64,000 nucleotides of DNA from Phocaeicola plebeius DSM 17135 (GTDB lineage: Bacteria; Bacteroidota; Bacteroidia; Bacteroidales; Bacteroidaceae), in NCBI RefSeq assembly GCF_000187895.1, contig NZ_DS990122.1:1-64000 (forward strand). Reading direction: 5' to 3'. A program made the position numbers and the translations under genes. Of this stretch, positions 8,468-16,044 are shown one piece after another; position 1 is the stretch's first letter, and each line of letters starts with the position of its first letter. A model generated the notes under the pieces. That model did no database searches, was not told the origin of the DNA, and saw nothing but the letters and a program-made list of their open reading frames with translations.

Positions 8468-9694
8468 TTATCCTCCTTTTTTATTGGAACGTGCGTCGGC
8501 ACAGCGCTGCTGGAATTCAGCAGAAAAAGGATCGACCTCTCCAAAGCGTTCTGGAGAGAACAATTCCGGATTCACAAACGGCGTTTCTCCTAAAATCAGT
8601 TCGGCAGCCAGACGGCCCATGCCACCTCCGGCAGCGACTCCACCTCCGCAGCATCCGGTCACCGTATGCAATCCTTTGTAACGTGCTACCGGACCAATAA
8701 TGAATTTTGCATCCGGCACATAGCAGGAAGGTCCAGACATATAGTGTGCAATCGGGAGGTCGTCAATATCTTTCAAATACTTTTTCAACAGCGGGGCACA
8801 TTCATCCAGCACAGTCCACTTTGCCGCCTTATTAAAATCGAAATCCTCCAGCTTTTCAGTCAATGTAGAAGGGTCAAAAGCCTGGCACTGGCTTTCGCGC
8901 AGACCGATAATCAAGGCCCCCACATCGGAACGGGTAAAGGCACGTGCATCCGGAATGACCGTAAACGGATGATTGGCAGGGAAGCGTGTAGCATCAATGG
9001 AAGTAATCCAGAAATGGCTTCTTACAGGAGTAAACGGTAAACCGACTTTCAACGGACGCATTAGCAAATTAGCCCATGAACCAGCTGCATTTACTACCAC
9101 CGGAGCCGTTACCGTTTCTCCGGTTGCCAGTCTGACACCTTTCACCTCAGCATCTTCCACCAGAATTTCCTTTACCTTACAATTTGAACGTAAAGTTACT
9201 CCCAGCTTACGGGCAGCTTTGGCATAACCCGAACAAAGAAGTGCTGAATCAATGAACGCATCCGTCGGCATATAAAGTGCCACATCTACCGCTTCCTCCT
9301 CAATCCAAGGAAGTAATTCCTTTACCCGTTCCTTTCCAATCCGTTCATTGGGTATTCCAAAACGGCAGGCCGCTTCTTCCAACGCCTCCAAGCCTTTCAA
9401 AGAAGCTTCTGATGAAGCAATTGTAATACTTCCGCACATCTGGAGTTCCAGCGACTCATCTAAAAGAGATTCTATCTCCTCGATACAATCGTATGTTTCC
9501 TGTACCAGCTCCATCAATGCCGGTTTAGTACGAGCACGCGTCAGGAGACAAGCCGCACGGGCCGATGCCTGAGAGGCAATTTCATTTCCGTCCAGCAACA
9601 GGATATTCCCTGCATGACGTTTCGCCAGCTGATATGCGGTAGCACATCCCAGCAGTCCGCCTCCTATAATAATAATGTCATAATCTTGTTTCAT
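8468..9694 (-). CDS. FAD-dependent amine oxidoreductase, DAO family (sarcosine/glycine oxidase-like)
   Basis: A 408-residue flavoprotein of the D-amino-acid-oxidase fold. The N-terminal dinucleotide motif IIIGGGLLGCATAYQLAK ends in the ribose-binding acidic residue of LLLDG. VVNAAGSWAN (about residue 213) and a C-terminal GCCGGGVAAGGGMGRLAAELI (about 350) contact FAD; the CCGGG is unusually cysteine- and glycine-rich. Relatives oxidise secondary or N-methyl amines, and dehydrogenase members pass electrons to ETF. That fits the adjacent etfBA genes and an anaerobic host. It starts 1 bp from the stop of the transporter gene. The phosphonate context suggests an N-alkylated aminoethylphosphonate or other amino-phosphonate as substrate. 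No direct sequence evidence fixes the substrate. Confidence 0.85.
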   Translation of the reverse strand: MKQDYDIIIIGGGLLGCATAYQLAKRHAGNILLLDGNEIASQASARAACLLTRARTKPALMELVQETYDCIEEIESLLDESLELQMCGSITIASSEASLKGLEALEEAACRFGIPNERIGKERVKELLPWIEEEAVDVALYMPTDAFIDSALLCSGYAKAARKLGVTLRSNCKVKEILVEDAEVKGVRLATGETVTAPVVVNAAGSWANLLMRPLKVGLPFTPVRSHFWITSIDATRFPANHPFTVIPDARAFTRSDVGALIIGLRESQCQAFDPSTLTEKLEDFDFNKAAKWTVLDECAPLLKKYLKDIDDLPIAHYMSGPSCYVPDAKFIIGPVARYKGLHTVTGCCGGGVAAGGGMGRLAAELILGETPFVNPELFSPERFGEVDPFSAEFQQRCADARSNKKGG

Positions 9695-9695
9695 C

Positions 9696-11006
9696 TTAAA
9701 TCGTATTATATTGAGGGTTTATATAAAAATCTGTATTCTTGAGTTTCAAGCCTTGCATATACTTCCGGTGAATCAGGATGCTGGCCACAATAAACAGAAT
9801 CGAACAAGTGGCTCCTACAAAACCGGCTATATGGTTGAACAAGGCAAACCATTCCAACTCGATGTTCAGGAATTCCTTGGTAGAAAGTAAGGTTACCGTA
9901 CCCAGATACCCGATAAAATCAATTAGTGCAATAAAGAATCCCACATTTCCCTTAATGCGAAAACAAGCAATAAAACGGTCGAAGAAAATGGTCTGGAAAG
10001 TCAGATAAGCTATGTAAAGCGACAAACTTTGGATAAACAGCCAGGTGACCGGTTTCAAGTCCAGCGTTTCATAATGGAAAGACACGTATGTCATGGTCAG
10101 ACATCCGGCTATTACCAGCGTCATCAGCCACAACAGCGCTCTGATATTACTACGGAAAAATGCAAACAAGGCAAATATTCCCAAAATAATCAATGTGACA
10201 ATGGTATCAATGCGGGCAAACAACCAGGAAGACTGATTGCTCATATCCAAAATGTTCACCAGGAAATCTTCTTTAATATCACGTAAGACCAGCAACATGA
10301 AGTTACCGATGAAAAGCAGCGTAAGAATCGGAGCATATTTCCGGAACAAAGCCACACGTCCTTTTCCATCAAGCACTACCCGCTCGTTACGCAACGCAAT
10401 ATCTTCTGCCGTAGGCTGGGGCAAACGTTTCAGCATATATCCCATAAAGACCAGCAAAGGCAAGGCAAAACCTCCGATTACTGCCGGCATCCAGAATTGG
10501 TCTATCTGCATTTCATTCATGGCAAACAAGCCAAAGCTTTTTGCAACTCCCGAGCTGAACACCATGCTCACCCCGAGTAGACTGGCCAAGATGTCCGTCA
10601 CCTTCCGTCCTTCGATAAAACTGAAAATCACTCCCCACATACAACCTAATGAAAGTCCGTTGACAAACATGGCAGCCACATTATAAGGTGCTTCCAAAAG
10701 CCCGAAGCCTACCAAAGCCAGTTCTGCCAAAATCGCAGAACCAACGAAGAACCGAAAGCGATTTTCCTTCTTCAGTTCCGATATAATTTTTATTCCAAAG
10801 AACTTGGCAATGACATATCCTAAAATCTGGATAGTAGTCACCGCTACCTTATAGTCACTTCCCATAAAAGTCAGCCCCTCGAACGAAGCAGCCGTGTACG
10901 GTTTACGTAACGCATACACCAGGGAATAAGAGAGCAATGCCGCACCACCGGCCCAAAGTATCAGCAGTGCATCAGATAAATGTTTTTGATTGGTTGTCTG
11001 TTTCAT
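9696..11006 (-). CDS. DUF5690-type MFS-like transporter, paralog 2
   Basis: A 436-residue polytopic membrane protein, clearly paralogous to the 1836-3203 product. Shared segments include SLVYALRKPYTAASFEGL, GLSLGCMWGVIFSFIEGR, LRDIKEDFLVNILDMS and FDRFIACFRIKGNVGFFI (all spread over the full length). It is the first gene of the minus-strand operon, directly ahead of the FAD oxidoreductase. Keeping one permease with phnXW and another with the oxidoreductase suggests two related but distinct substrates. Its control region carries the same blocks as paralog 1. It lacks the polar C-terminal tail of paralog 1. Confidence 0.87.
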   Translation of the reverse strand: MKQTTNQKHLSDALLILWAGGAALLSYSLVYALRKPYTAASFEGLTFMGSDYKVAVTTIQILGYVIAKFFGIKIISELKKENRFRFFVGSAILAELALVGFGLLEAPYNVAAMFVNGLSLGCMWGVIFSFIEGRKVTDILASLLGVSMVFSSGVAKSFGLFAMNEMQIDQFWMPAVIGGFALPLLVFMGYMLKRLPQPTAEDIALRNERVVLDGKGRVALFRKYAPILTLLFIGNFMLLVLRDIKEDFLVNILDMSNQSSWLFARIDTIVTLIILGIFALFAFFRSNIRALLWLMTLVIAGCLTMTYVSFHYETLDLKPVTWLFIQSLSLYIAYLTFQTIFFDRFIACFRIKGNVGFFIALIDFIGYLGTVTLLSTKEFLNIELEWFALFNHIAGFVGATCSILFIVASILIHRKYMQGLKLKNTDFYINPQYNTI

Positions 11007-11037
11007 ATTCGTATCACATTCGTTTCATTTTCTGCGG

Positions 11038-11127
11038 CAAAGCTATCACAGACCAAAATCTGAAAGAATTAATTTATCATGTATAATAGAGGGGCTGTTT
11101 GAGGGCTGTATAATGTCATATTAATAT
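11038..11127 (-). promoter_or_regulatory. Shared phosphonate-operon control region, copy 2
   Basis: Minus-strand counterpart of 1718-1806: block 1 at 11106-11127, block 2 at 11057-11089, and the -7 box TAGCTTTG at 11038-11045. Distances from block 1 to the start codon are about 97-100 bp in both copies. The intervening spacers (about 15-16 and 11 bp) keep their length but not their sequence. The region also lies upstream of the divergent regulator gene, so one bound protein could act in both directions. Confidence 0.8.
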
Positions 11128-11133
11128 GATGAT

Positions 11134-11190
11134 TATGACATATTTTTGTAAAGAATGACATACCGTTGTAACAACTATGACGTATCTTTG
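11134..11190 (+). promoter_or_regulatory. Regulator promoter region with ATGAC-TA direct repeats
   Basis: Three copies of ATGAC(A/G)TA occur at about 20-bp spacing (starting near 11136, 11155 and 11177), the last adjoining a -7 box TATCTTTG (11183-11190). The related string ATGACATTA is in the shared block 1. These could be autoregulatory sites; no consensus -33 box is evident at 19-21 bp. Confidence 0.4.
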
Positions 11191-11208
11191 CTGCAAACCT
11201 CATCATCT

Positions 11209-12099
11209 ATGAACAGACTGGTATTACTTTATGAAAGAATGAAAAAGCTCCGGGAATCGGGCGTCAGAATGAAAGACATTTCAGAAGAAACTGATATTGC
11301 TTCAAGTGTATTGTCCTCGCTGTATTCTTCTGTCCTTCCTATGTATGTAAACCTGCTTTCCGGAGGAGATGACCCCGAAACGGCACTGGACAAGGCTTTG
11401 CAACAAGTCAATAATGTTTCCAAACGTAAATTGTTAGGATGCCTGGATGAACTGTATGAAAAAGTCTGCCACATCGAACCGCGTCTTGTTTCTTCCAAGA
11501 ACAGCGGACGTCCTTTCCTGGATGACATCGAACGGGAAGCCATCAAGTACCTGCCCAATGCCGGAGTCTATACAGGATTGTACCTGGCCTATAGTTCCTC
11601 TTCTTTCTCAGACGGCCTGAAAGTAGAGCCTTACATGATTACTTCCATCACCGACGGTGAAACCCTGCCTAAAGTTTACAGCCAGAGTATGTCGGGCGAT
11701 TATTATGCCGGCATCGGACTGTTTTCGCCATTTCAAATAGGATACCTGATGTTCAATGAACAGAAACGCCTGCAACTGGCGCTGAAGGTTATCTATCTGC
11801 AACTGCCTATCATCGAATATCCCAACCTGGTAAAGGGCATTTACCTGACTCACGACTACAACCGGAATCCGATAGCACGCCGCATTCTGTTTGTCAGACA
11901 AGGAGATGAAATTCCTCTGGAAGAATTTGCCAACCTGCGCACCAAAGTCATTCCCAGAGAAAAGCTGACTCCGGAAGAAGCTGACTACTATGACTATACC
12001 TGTCACACTGGAGACGTAATCAAAAGCATGATGCTGGTCTCCCCCGATAAAAACATAGAGGACCTGAAACGGGAAAAAAGAATTCTGGAGCTTCTTTGA
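11209..12099 (+). CDS. Putative HTH-type transcriptional regulator of the phosphonate genes
   Basis: A 296-residue soluble protein that I do not recognise as a named family. The N-terminal ~40 residues (YERMKKLRESGVRMKDISEE, then TDIASSVLSSLYSSVLP) look like a helix-turn-helix. The remaining ~240 residues, with KLLGCLDELYEKV, a GLYLAYSSSS segment and a YPNLVKGIYLTHDYNRNPIARRIL segment (in pieces), look like a ligand-sensing domain. I start it at 11209 because a -7 box (11183-11190) lies downstream of the in-frame ATG at 11155. It is divergent from the second transporter operon and is the only regulator candidate in the island. The function is inferred from position and the HTH-like start. Confidence 0.6.
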   Translation: MNRLVLLYERMKKLRESGVRMKDISEETDIASSVLSSLYSSVLPMYVNLLSGGDDPETALDKALQQVNNVSKRKLLGCLDELYEKVCHIEPRLVSSKNSGRPFLDDIEREAIKYLPNAGVYTGLYLAYSSSSFSDGLKVEPYMITSITDGETLPKVYSQSMSGDYYAGIGLFSPFQIGYLMFNEQKRLQLALKVIYLQLPIIEYPNLVKGIYLTHDYNRNPIARRILFVRQGDEIPLEEFANLRTKVIPREKLTPEEADYYDYTCHTGDVIKSMMLVSPDKNIEDLKREKRILELL

Positions 12100-12147
12100 T
12101 ATTCAGAAAAATCCGCTAACTTAGCCCCTCTTAAAAATGATTTACCT

Positions 12148-12678
12148 ATGGCACTTATCAAATCAGTAAGAGGGTTTACTCCTCAAATCGGTGAGAATTG
12201 TTATCTGGCCGACAATGCCACCATCATCGGCGATGTAATAATGGGAAAGGATTGCAGTGTTTGGTTCAATGCAGTTCTCCGCGGAGATGTAAACTCTATC
12301 CGTATCGGCGACCGTGTGAACATTCAGGACGGTACCGTGCTTCATACGTTATATGAGAAATCAACCGTAGAAATAGGCAATGATGTATCCATCGGCCACA
12401 ACGTGACACTTCACGGAGCTTGTGTGCACGACAATGCCCTGATTGGAATGGGGTCTACCCTGCTCGACCATGCCGTAGTAGGTGAAGGAGCCATCGTAGC
12501 TGCCGGCGCACTGGTACTTGCCAATACCGTCATTGAACCGCACACGCTTTGGGGCGGCGTACCTGCCAAGTTTATCAAGAAAGTTGACCCTGCACAGAGC
12601 AAGGAACTGAATCAGAAAATTGCCAACGGATATCTGATGTATGCTTCCTGGTTCAAAGAGGAAGAAACCGAGAAATAA
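12148..12678 (+). CDS. Gamma-carbonic anhydrase-family hexapeptide-repeat protein
   Basis: A 176-residue left-handed parallel beta-helix protein with isoleucine/valine-rich hexapeptide repeats over residues about 15-150. NAVLRGD (about residue 34), NIQDGTVLH (about 54) and SIGHNVTLHG (about 78) supply the Arg, Gln and Asp and the three histidines that bind metal in gamma-carbonic anhydrases. CO2 hydration is therefore possible, though many bacterial members (YrdA, PaaY) have untested roles. The protein is cytosolic and likely a trimer. It follows the regulator gene by 48 bp and ends at a bidirectional terminator. Confidence 0.85.
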   Translation: MALIKSVRGFTPQIGENCYLADNATIIGDVIMGKDCSVWFNAVLRGDVNSIRIGDRVNIQDGTVLHTLYEKSTVEIGNDVSIGHNVTLHGACVHDNALIGMGSTLLDHAVVGEGAIVAAGALVLANTVIEPHTLWGGVPAKFIKKVDPAQSKELNQKIANGYLMYASWFKEEETEK

Positions 12679-12680
12679 AA

Positions 12681-12734
12681 AACAGCCTCGCAAGGTTTAC
12701 GGCATTCGATTCCGTAAGTATTGCGAGGCTGTTC
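12681..12734. terminator. Bidirectional terminator
   Basis: The stem AACAGCCTCGCAA/TTGCGAGGCTGTT has a poly-A run on the left and a T-run on the right. It separates the convergent carbonic-anhydrase-like and threonine-aldolase genes. Confidence 0.85.
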
Positions 12735-12754
12735 CTTTTTATCTTTACCTAAGA

Positions 12755-13789
12755 TTACTTGTTTTTCAACTCTTCCAGCAATTCAGCCACATCTTCTTCA
12801 CGTGTAGCCCAACTGGTCGCGATACGTACCACTGTCGTACCGTCAGCACGTTTTTCCCATACCTCAAAGCCTATACGCTGTGCCAGTTTCTCGTACAAGC
12901 TATTTTCAAGCTTTACAAACAACTGATTGCTCTGCGGACGAATGTAAAATGTATAACCGTTTGCTTTCAATCCTTCCACAATCCGGTCAGCCATATCAAT
13001 GGCATGACGGGCAATTTTCAGGTACAAGCCATCTGTAAACAAGGTATCAAACTGCAAACCTAACAGACGCCCCTTGGCCAACAACACGCCCCGTTGCTTG
13101 ATAATCGTATCAAACTGACGAATCAGTCCGGGCTGCGGAATTACGACCGCCTCGCCAAACAAGGCTCCGACCTTGGTTCCGCCAATATAGAAAATATCAC
13201 ACAAAGAAGCGATATCTTTCAAAGTCACATCCGTATCCCGTGCCGCCAGTCCGTAACCCAGACGAGCCCCGTCGAGGAACAACGGAATCTTATGCTTACG
13301 GCACACGGCAGACAAAGCCTTCAGTTCATCCAGCGTGTAAAGTGTACCGTATTCCGTAGGATGCGATATATATACCATTCCCGGAGCCACCATGTGATCC
13401 CAGCTCGGGTCCTGGTAGAAAGCCGTCACATAACGGTCTACTTCTTCCGCATCCAACTTTCCTTCATGGTGAGGCAAAGCCAGCACTTTATGTCCTCCTG
13501 CTTCCACCGCCCCGGCTTCATGCTGGTTGATATGACCCGTTTCTGCTGCAATCACTCCCTCATACGGACGAAGCAAGGCCGTAATGACCGTGGAATTGGT
13601 CTGTGTACCTCCCACCATAAAATGTACTTCTGCCTGCGGGCATCCGCAAGCTTCTGCAATTTTCCGGCGAGCCGATGCACAATACTCATCCGTGCCATAG
13701 CCCGAAGTTTTCTCCATGTTCGTCTGGCACAAGCGCTCCAAAATCAGCGGATGCGCTCCTTCCATGTAATCACTTTTAAAATATTGCAT
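12755..13789 (-). CDS. Low-specificity L-threonine aldolase / beta-eliminating lyase family
   Basis: A 344-residue fold-type I PLP enzyme; family members cleave L-threonine or L-allo-threonine to glycine and acetaldehyde. The motifs are YGTDEYCASARRKIAEACGC (about residues 36-55), FMVGGTQTNS (about 63), HEAGAVEAGGHKV (about 90), FLDGARLGYGLA (about 171, PLP-nitrogen Asp) and YIGGTKVGALFGEA (about 201, PLP Lys). Length is normal. It sits between the terminator and a response regulator gene (19 bp apart) in the same orientation, with no evident functional link to it. Acetaldehyde is also the PhnX product, but the two are on separate transcripts. Confidence 0.87.
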   Translation of the reverse strand: MQYFKSDYMEGAHPLILERLCQTNMEKTSGYGTDEYCASARRKIAEACGCPQAEVHFMVGGTQTNSTVITALLRPYEGVIAAETGHINQHEAGAVEAGGHKVLALPHHEGKLDAEEVDRYVTAFYQDPSWDHMVAPGMVYISHPTEYGTLYTLDELKALSAVCRKHKIPLFLDGARLGYGLAARDTDVTLKDIASLCDIFYIGGTKVGALFGEAVVIPQPGLIRQFDTIIKQRGVLLAKGRLLGLQFDTLFTDGLYLKIARHAIDMADRIVEGLKANGYTFYIRPQSNQLFVKLENSLYEKLAQRIGFEVWEKRADGTTVVRIATSWATREEDVAELLEELKNK

Positions 13790-13808
13790 ATTCGTTTTGT
13801 ATTTTAAA

Positions 13809-14519
13809 TTAGACTTTTTCTTCCAACATCAAACCCACTCCCTTCACAGTCTTCAGTTCCACCGTATCATCGGCCACTAACAGTTTGCGCAAGCGAGACA
13901 CGAATACATCCAAACTGCGCGAAGCAAAATAATCTTCCTCCGTATTCCATAGACGCGACAAGATGACTTCCCGCCGCACGACCTGTCCCTTGTGTTCACA
14001 CAACATACGAAGCAAATCGGCTTCCCGCACCGTCAGTATACGTTCTTCTCCGCCTTTCTGTTTCCATACGCCACGCACCGTATCAAAGGAGAACAGTTTC
14101 CCGATGGGTACCTCCCGGACCTCTTTCTGCGCCGATACCCCTCGCGTCAGTTTCAGCAATGCCGTGATATGTGCATGCAGTTCCTCGGCCAAAAATGGCT
14201 TTTTGACATAGTTATTCACACCCAGTTCATAACCTTTCACCACATCTTTCGGTGACACACGCCCGGAAGTAAACAAGATGGGTACATGCTCATCCTGTTC
14301 CCGGATAAGCCGTACCATCTCATATCCGTCCATTACCGGCATCTCAATGTCGGCTACGATGACATCCGGCTGCTGTGCCTTCCATACGGCCAGTCCTTCC
14401 TCGCCATTGGATGCCGTCAGCACCTGATACCCTCCAATCATATCCTCCAAACCACCCTGAATGATATAACACAGATTCGCGTCATCTTCCACCAACAACA
14501 ATTTGATTATCTCTTCCAT
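13809..14519 (-). CDS. OmpR/PhoB-family response regulator
   Basis: A 236-residue two-domain regulator. The receiver (about residues 5-120) has the acidic pair LLVEDDAN, phospho-acceptor DVIVADIEMPVMDGYEM, TSGR and the Lys in NYVKKPF. The C-terminal winged helix (about 140-235) has LTVREADLLRMLCEHKGQVV, SRLWNTEEDYFASRSLDVFV and KTVKGVGL. I start it at 14519, directly after the kinase stop codon; the frame extends upstream but that part overlaps the kinase gene. It is co-transcribed with the kinase. Three 11-bp-spaced TTAAC repeats upstream of the divergent outer-membrane gene are likely binding sites. The overall arrangement resembles Bacteroides RprXY-type systems. Confidence 0.92.
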   Translation of the reverse strand: MEEIIKLLLVEDDANLCYIIQGGLEDMIGGYQVLTASNGEEGLAVWKAQQPDVIVADIEMPVMDGYEMVRLIREQDEHVPILFTSGRVSPKDVVKGYELGVNNYVKKPFLAEELHAHITALLKLTRGVSAQKEVREVPIGKLFSFDTVRGVWKQKGGEERILTVREADLLRMLCEHKGQVVRREVILSRLWNTEEDYFASRSLDVFVSRLRKLLVADDTVELKTVKGVGLMLEEKV

Positions 14520-14520
14520 T

Positions 14521-15918
14521 TCACTGTTCCTCTTTTTTATTCTCCAGGGCACTCTCCGGAGGAAAAACCAAGGTAAACCGACTGTATTCCCCCTCCATGC
14601 TTTCCAACGTAACCCGTCCGCCGTGCGCTTCCATAATCCGAAGCACATAATTCAGTCCCAGTCCGAAACCAGATACTCCACCGGAACGACTGCGTTCACT
14701 GGCTGCCGCCCGTTCGTATTTCTCAAAAATCTTCCGCTGGTCTTTCAACGGAATACCGAAACCATTGTCGGCCACCGTTACACAGACCGTTCCATCCGCT
14801 TTCCGTTCCGAAAGAAATGTAATTTCCACGGCTTCGTCCGAATATTTCAATGCATTGTCTATCAAATTACTGAGCGCTTCCCTCAGAAATTCCTCATCTG
14901 CCCAAACCACATCTTCCTGCAAGTTCCATACAAACGCAACCTGCTTAGCAGTTTTTGCCTTATACTTCTCCGCCAAATCCTCCAGAATCGGGCGTAGCAG
15001 ACAATCCGTCTGTTGCAATTTCAATGCATGATTCTCCAGTTTGGAAAGCGTCAGTACCTTGTTGGTCAACGCCAGCAGATGCTCTCCTTCCTCTTTCACA
15101 ATCCGGAAATACCGTTCCTTCTTTTCCGGCTGTCCGTCCAAACGTCCGCTTTCCAGAATCTCTGTTCCCATCAGAATAGAACTTAACGGAGTCTTCATGT
15201 CGTGAATCATGGCATACGAAAAGTCCTCTCTCACCTTGGCTATCTTGTCCTGCCGGATAATGACACGAATCTGATACACAATACAGATAATAACCAGTAC
15301 CATAATCAGCACCGTGGCAATCAACAAGAGGGTCATACGCTGGAAAATCACCCAGTAAGGATTCAGAATCACCCCTTGCAGATAGCGGGTATATGCCTTA
15401 TTTATAGGTACCATCCTTGTTCTCAAGTATTTTTGTCCTTCCAGTTTTGCCTGTGGAGAGGATGCCCGCAACACATTACCTAACGAATCCGTCACACAAG
15501 TCGACACCTTGGCCGGGATACCGACCGAATCCAGCATGTGGGCATAAATAGAATCCAGATTATGCAAGGACACATCTATCTTGAACGTATTCGATACCCC
15601 TTCCTGTATGGCGATGAACACAGCCGATTCAATAAACTGACGTGTTTCCGGAGTTGGAGTCTGTGTTTCGTCATCCTCCACGTCCTCATTCAGGTCAAAC
15701 CGATACGTGTACGTGGAATCCTTCTTCCCATGCAACTCTTTCCAAAGGCCTATCCGATCAAAAGCCTCCTTAAGTGCCGCATCCTTAAAAAGCTCATGGC
15801 TCTGCCGCATGACGTTCTCACGGGTCAGCTTGTAAGTGTTGACCAGCCAGACATACTGTAGTTCGACAATTGCAATCAGTCCCACTACCGCAATCCAGCG
15901 AATGTGTTTCATCTTCAT
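14521..15918 (-). CDS. Membrane sensor histidine kinase
   Basis: A 465-residue two-component sensor. An N-terminal membrane segment (about residues 8-27) is followed by a ~165-residue periplasmic domain with no recognised fold and a second membrane segment (about 197-220, LLLIATVLIMVLVIICIV). HisKA carries FSYAMIHDMKTPLSSILMG with the phospho-acceptor His. The HATPase_c domain carries NLIDNALKYSD (N box), VADNGFGIP (G1) and GFGLGLNYV (G2). It precedes the response regulator with a 1-bp gap and is divergent from the outer-membrane barrel gene at 16045. The stimulus is not evident; an envelope signal is plausible. Confidence 0.93.
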   Translation of the reverse strand: MKMKHIRWIAVVGLIAIVELQYVWLVNTYKLTRENVMRQSHELFKDAALKEAFDRIGLWKELHGKKDSTYTYRFDLNEDVEDDETQTPTPETRQFIESAVFIAIQEGVSNTFKIDVSLHNLDSIYAHMLDSVGIPAKVSTCVTDSLGNVLRASSPQAKLEGQKYLRTRMVPINKAYTRYLQGVILNPYWVIFQRMTLLLIATVLIMVLVIICIVYQIRVIIRQDKIAKVREDFSYAMIHDMKTPLSSILMGTEILESGRLDGQPEKKERYFRIVKEEGEHLLALTNKVLTLSKLENHALKLQQTDCLLRPILEDLAEKYKAKTAKQVAFVWNLQEDVVWADEEFLREALSNLIDNALKYSDEAVEITFLSERKADGTVCVTVADNGFGIPLKDQRKIFEKYERAAASERSRSGGVSGFGLGLNYVLRIMEAHGGRVTLESMEGEYSRFTLVFPPESALENKKEEQ

Positions 15919-15948
15919 AAGCGTATATTCTTCACGTAAACGAAAGAC

Positions 15949-16006
15949 GTTAACGTAGCGTTAACCTTGCCTTAACCCAAAAAGCGAAACGGGCTTTTTA
16001 GTTTTG
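15949..16006 (+). promoter_or_regulatory. Triple TTAAC direct repeat plus -7 box
   Basis: GTTAAC (15949), GTTAAC (15960) and CTTAAC (15971) are spaced exactly 11 bp apart, one helical turn, the arrangement expected for tandem OmpR/PhoB-type regulators. They are followed after 22 bp by the -7 box TAGTTTTG (15999-16006) with no -33 TTG at the right distance. They lie in the divergent kinase/barrel intergenic region, pointing at the barrel gene as a target of the adjacent system. Confidence 0.6.
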
Positions 16007-16044
16007 CAGTGTCAAAGATAATGAAAGATAAAGACACGAACGAT

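Noticed and set aside
12755-13789. Threonine aldolase as part of the phosphonate pathway
   Set aside because: It shares acetaldehyde as a metabolite, but a bidirectional terminator and opposite context separate it from the island.
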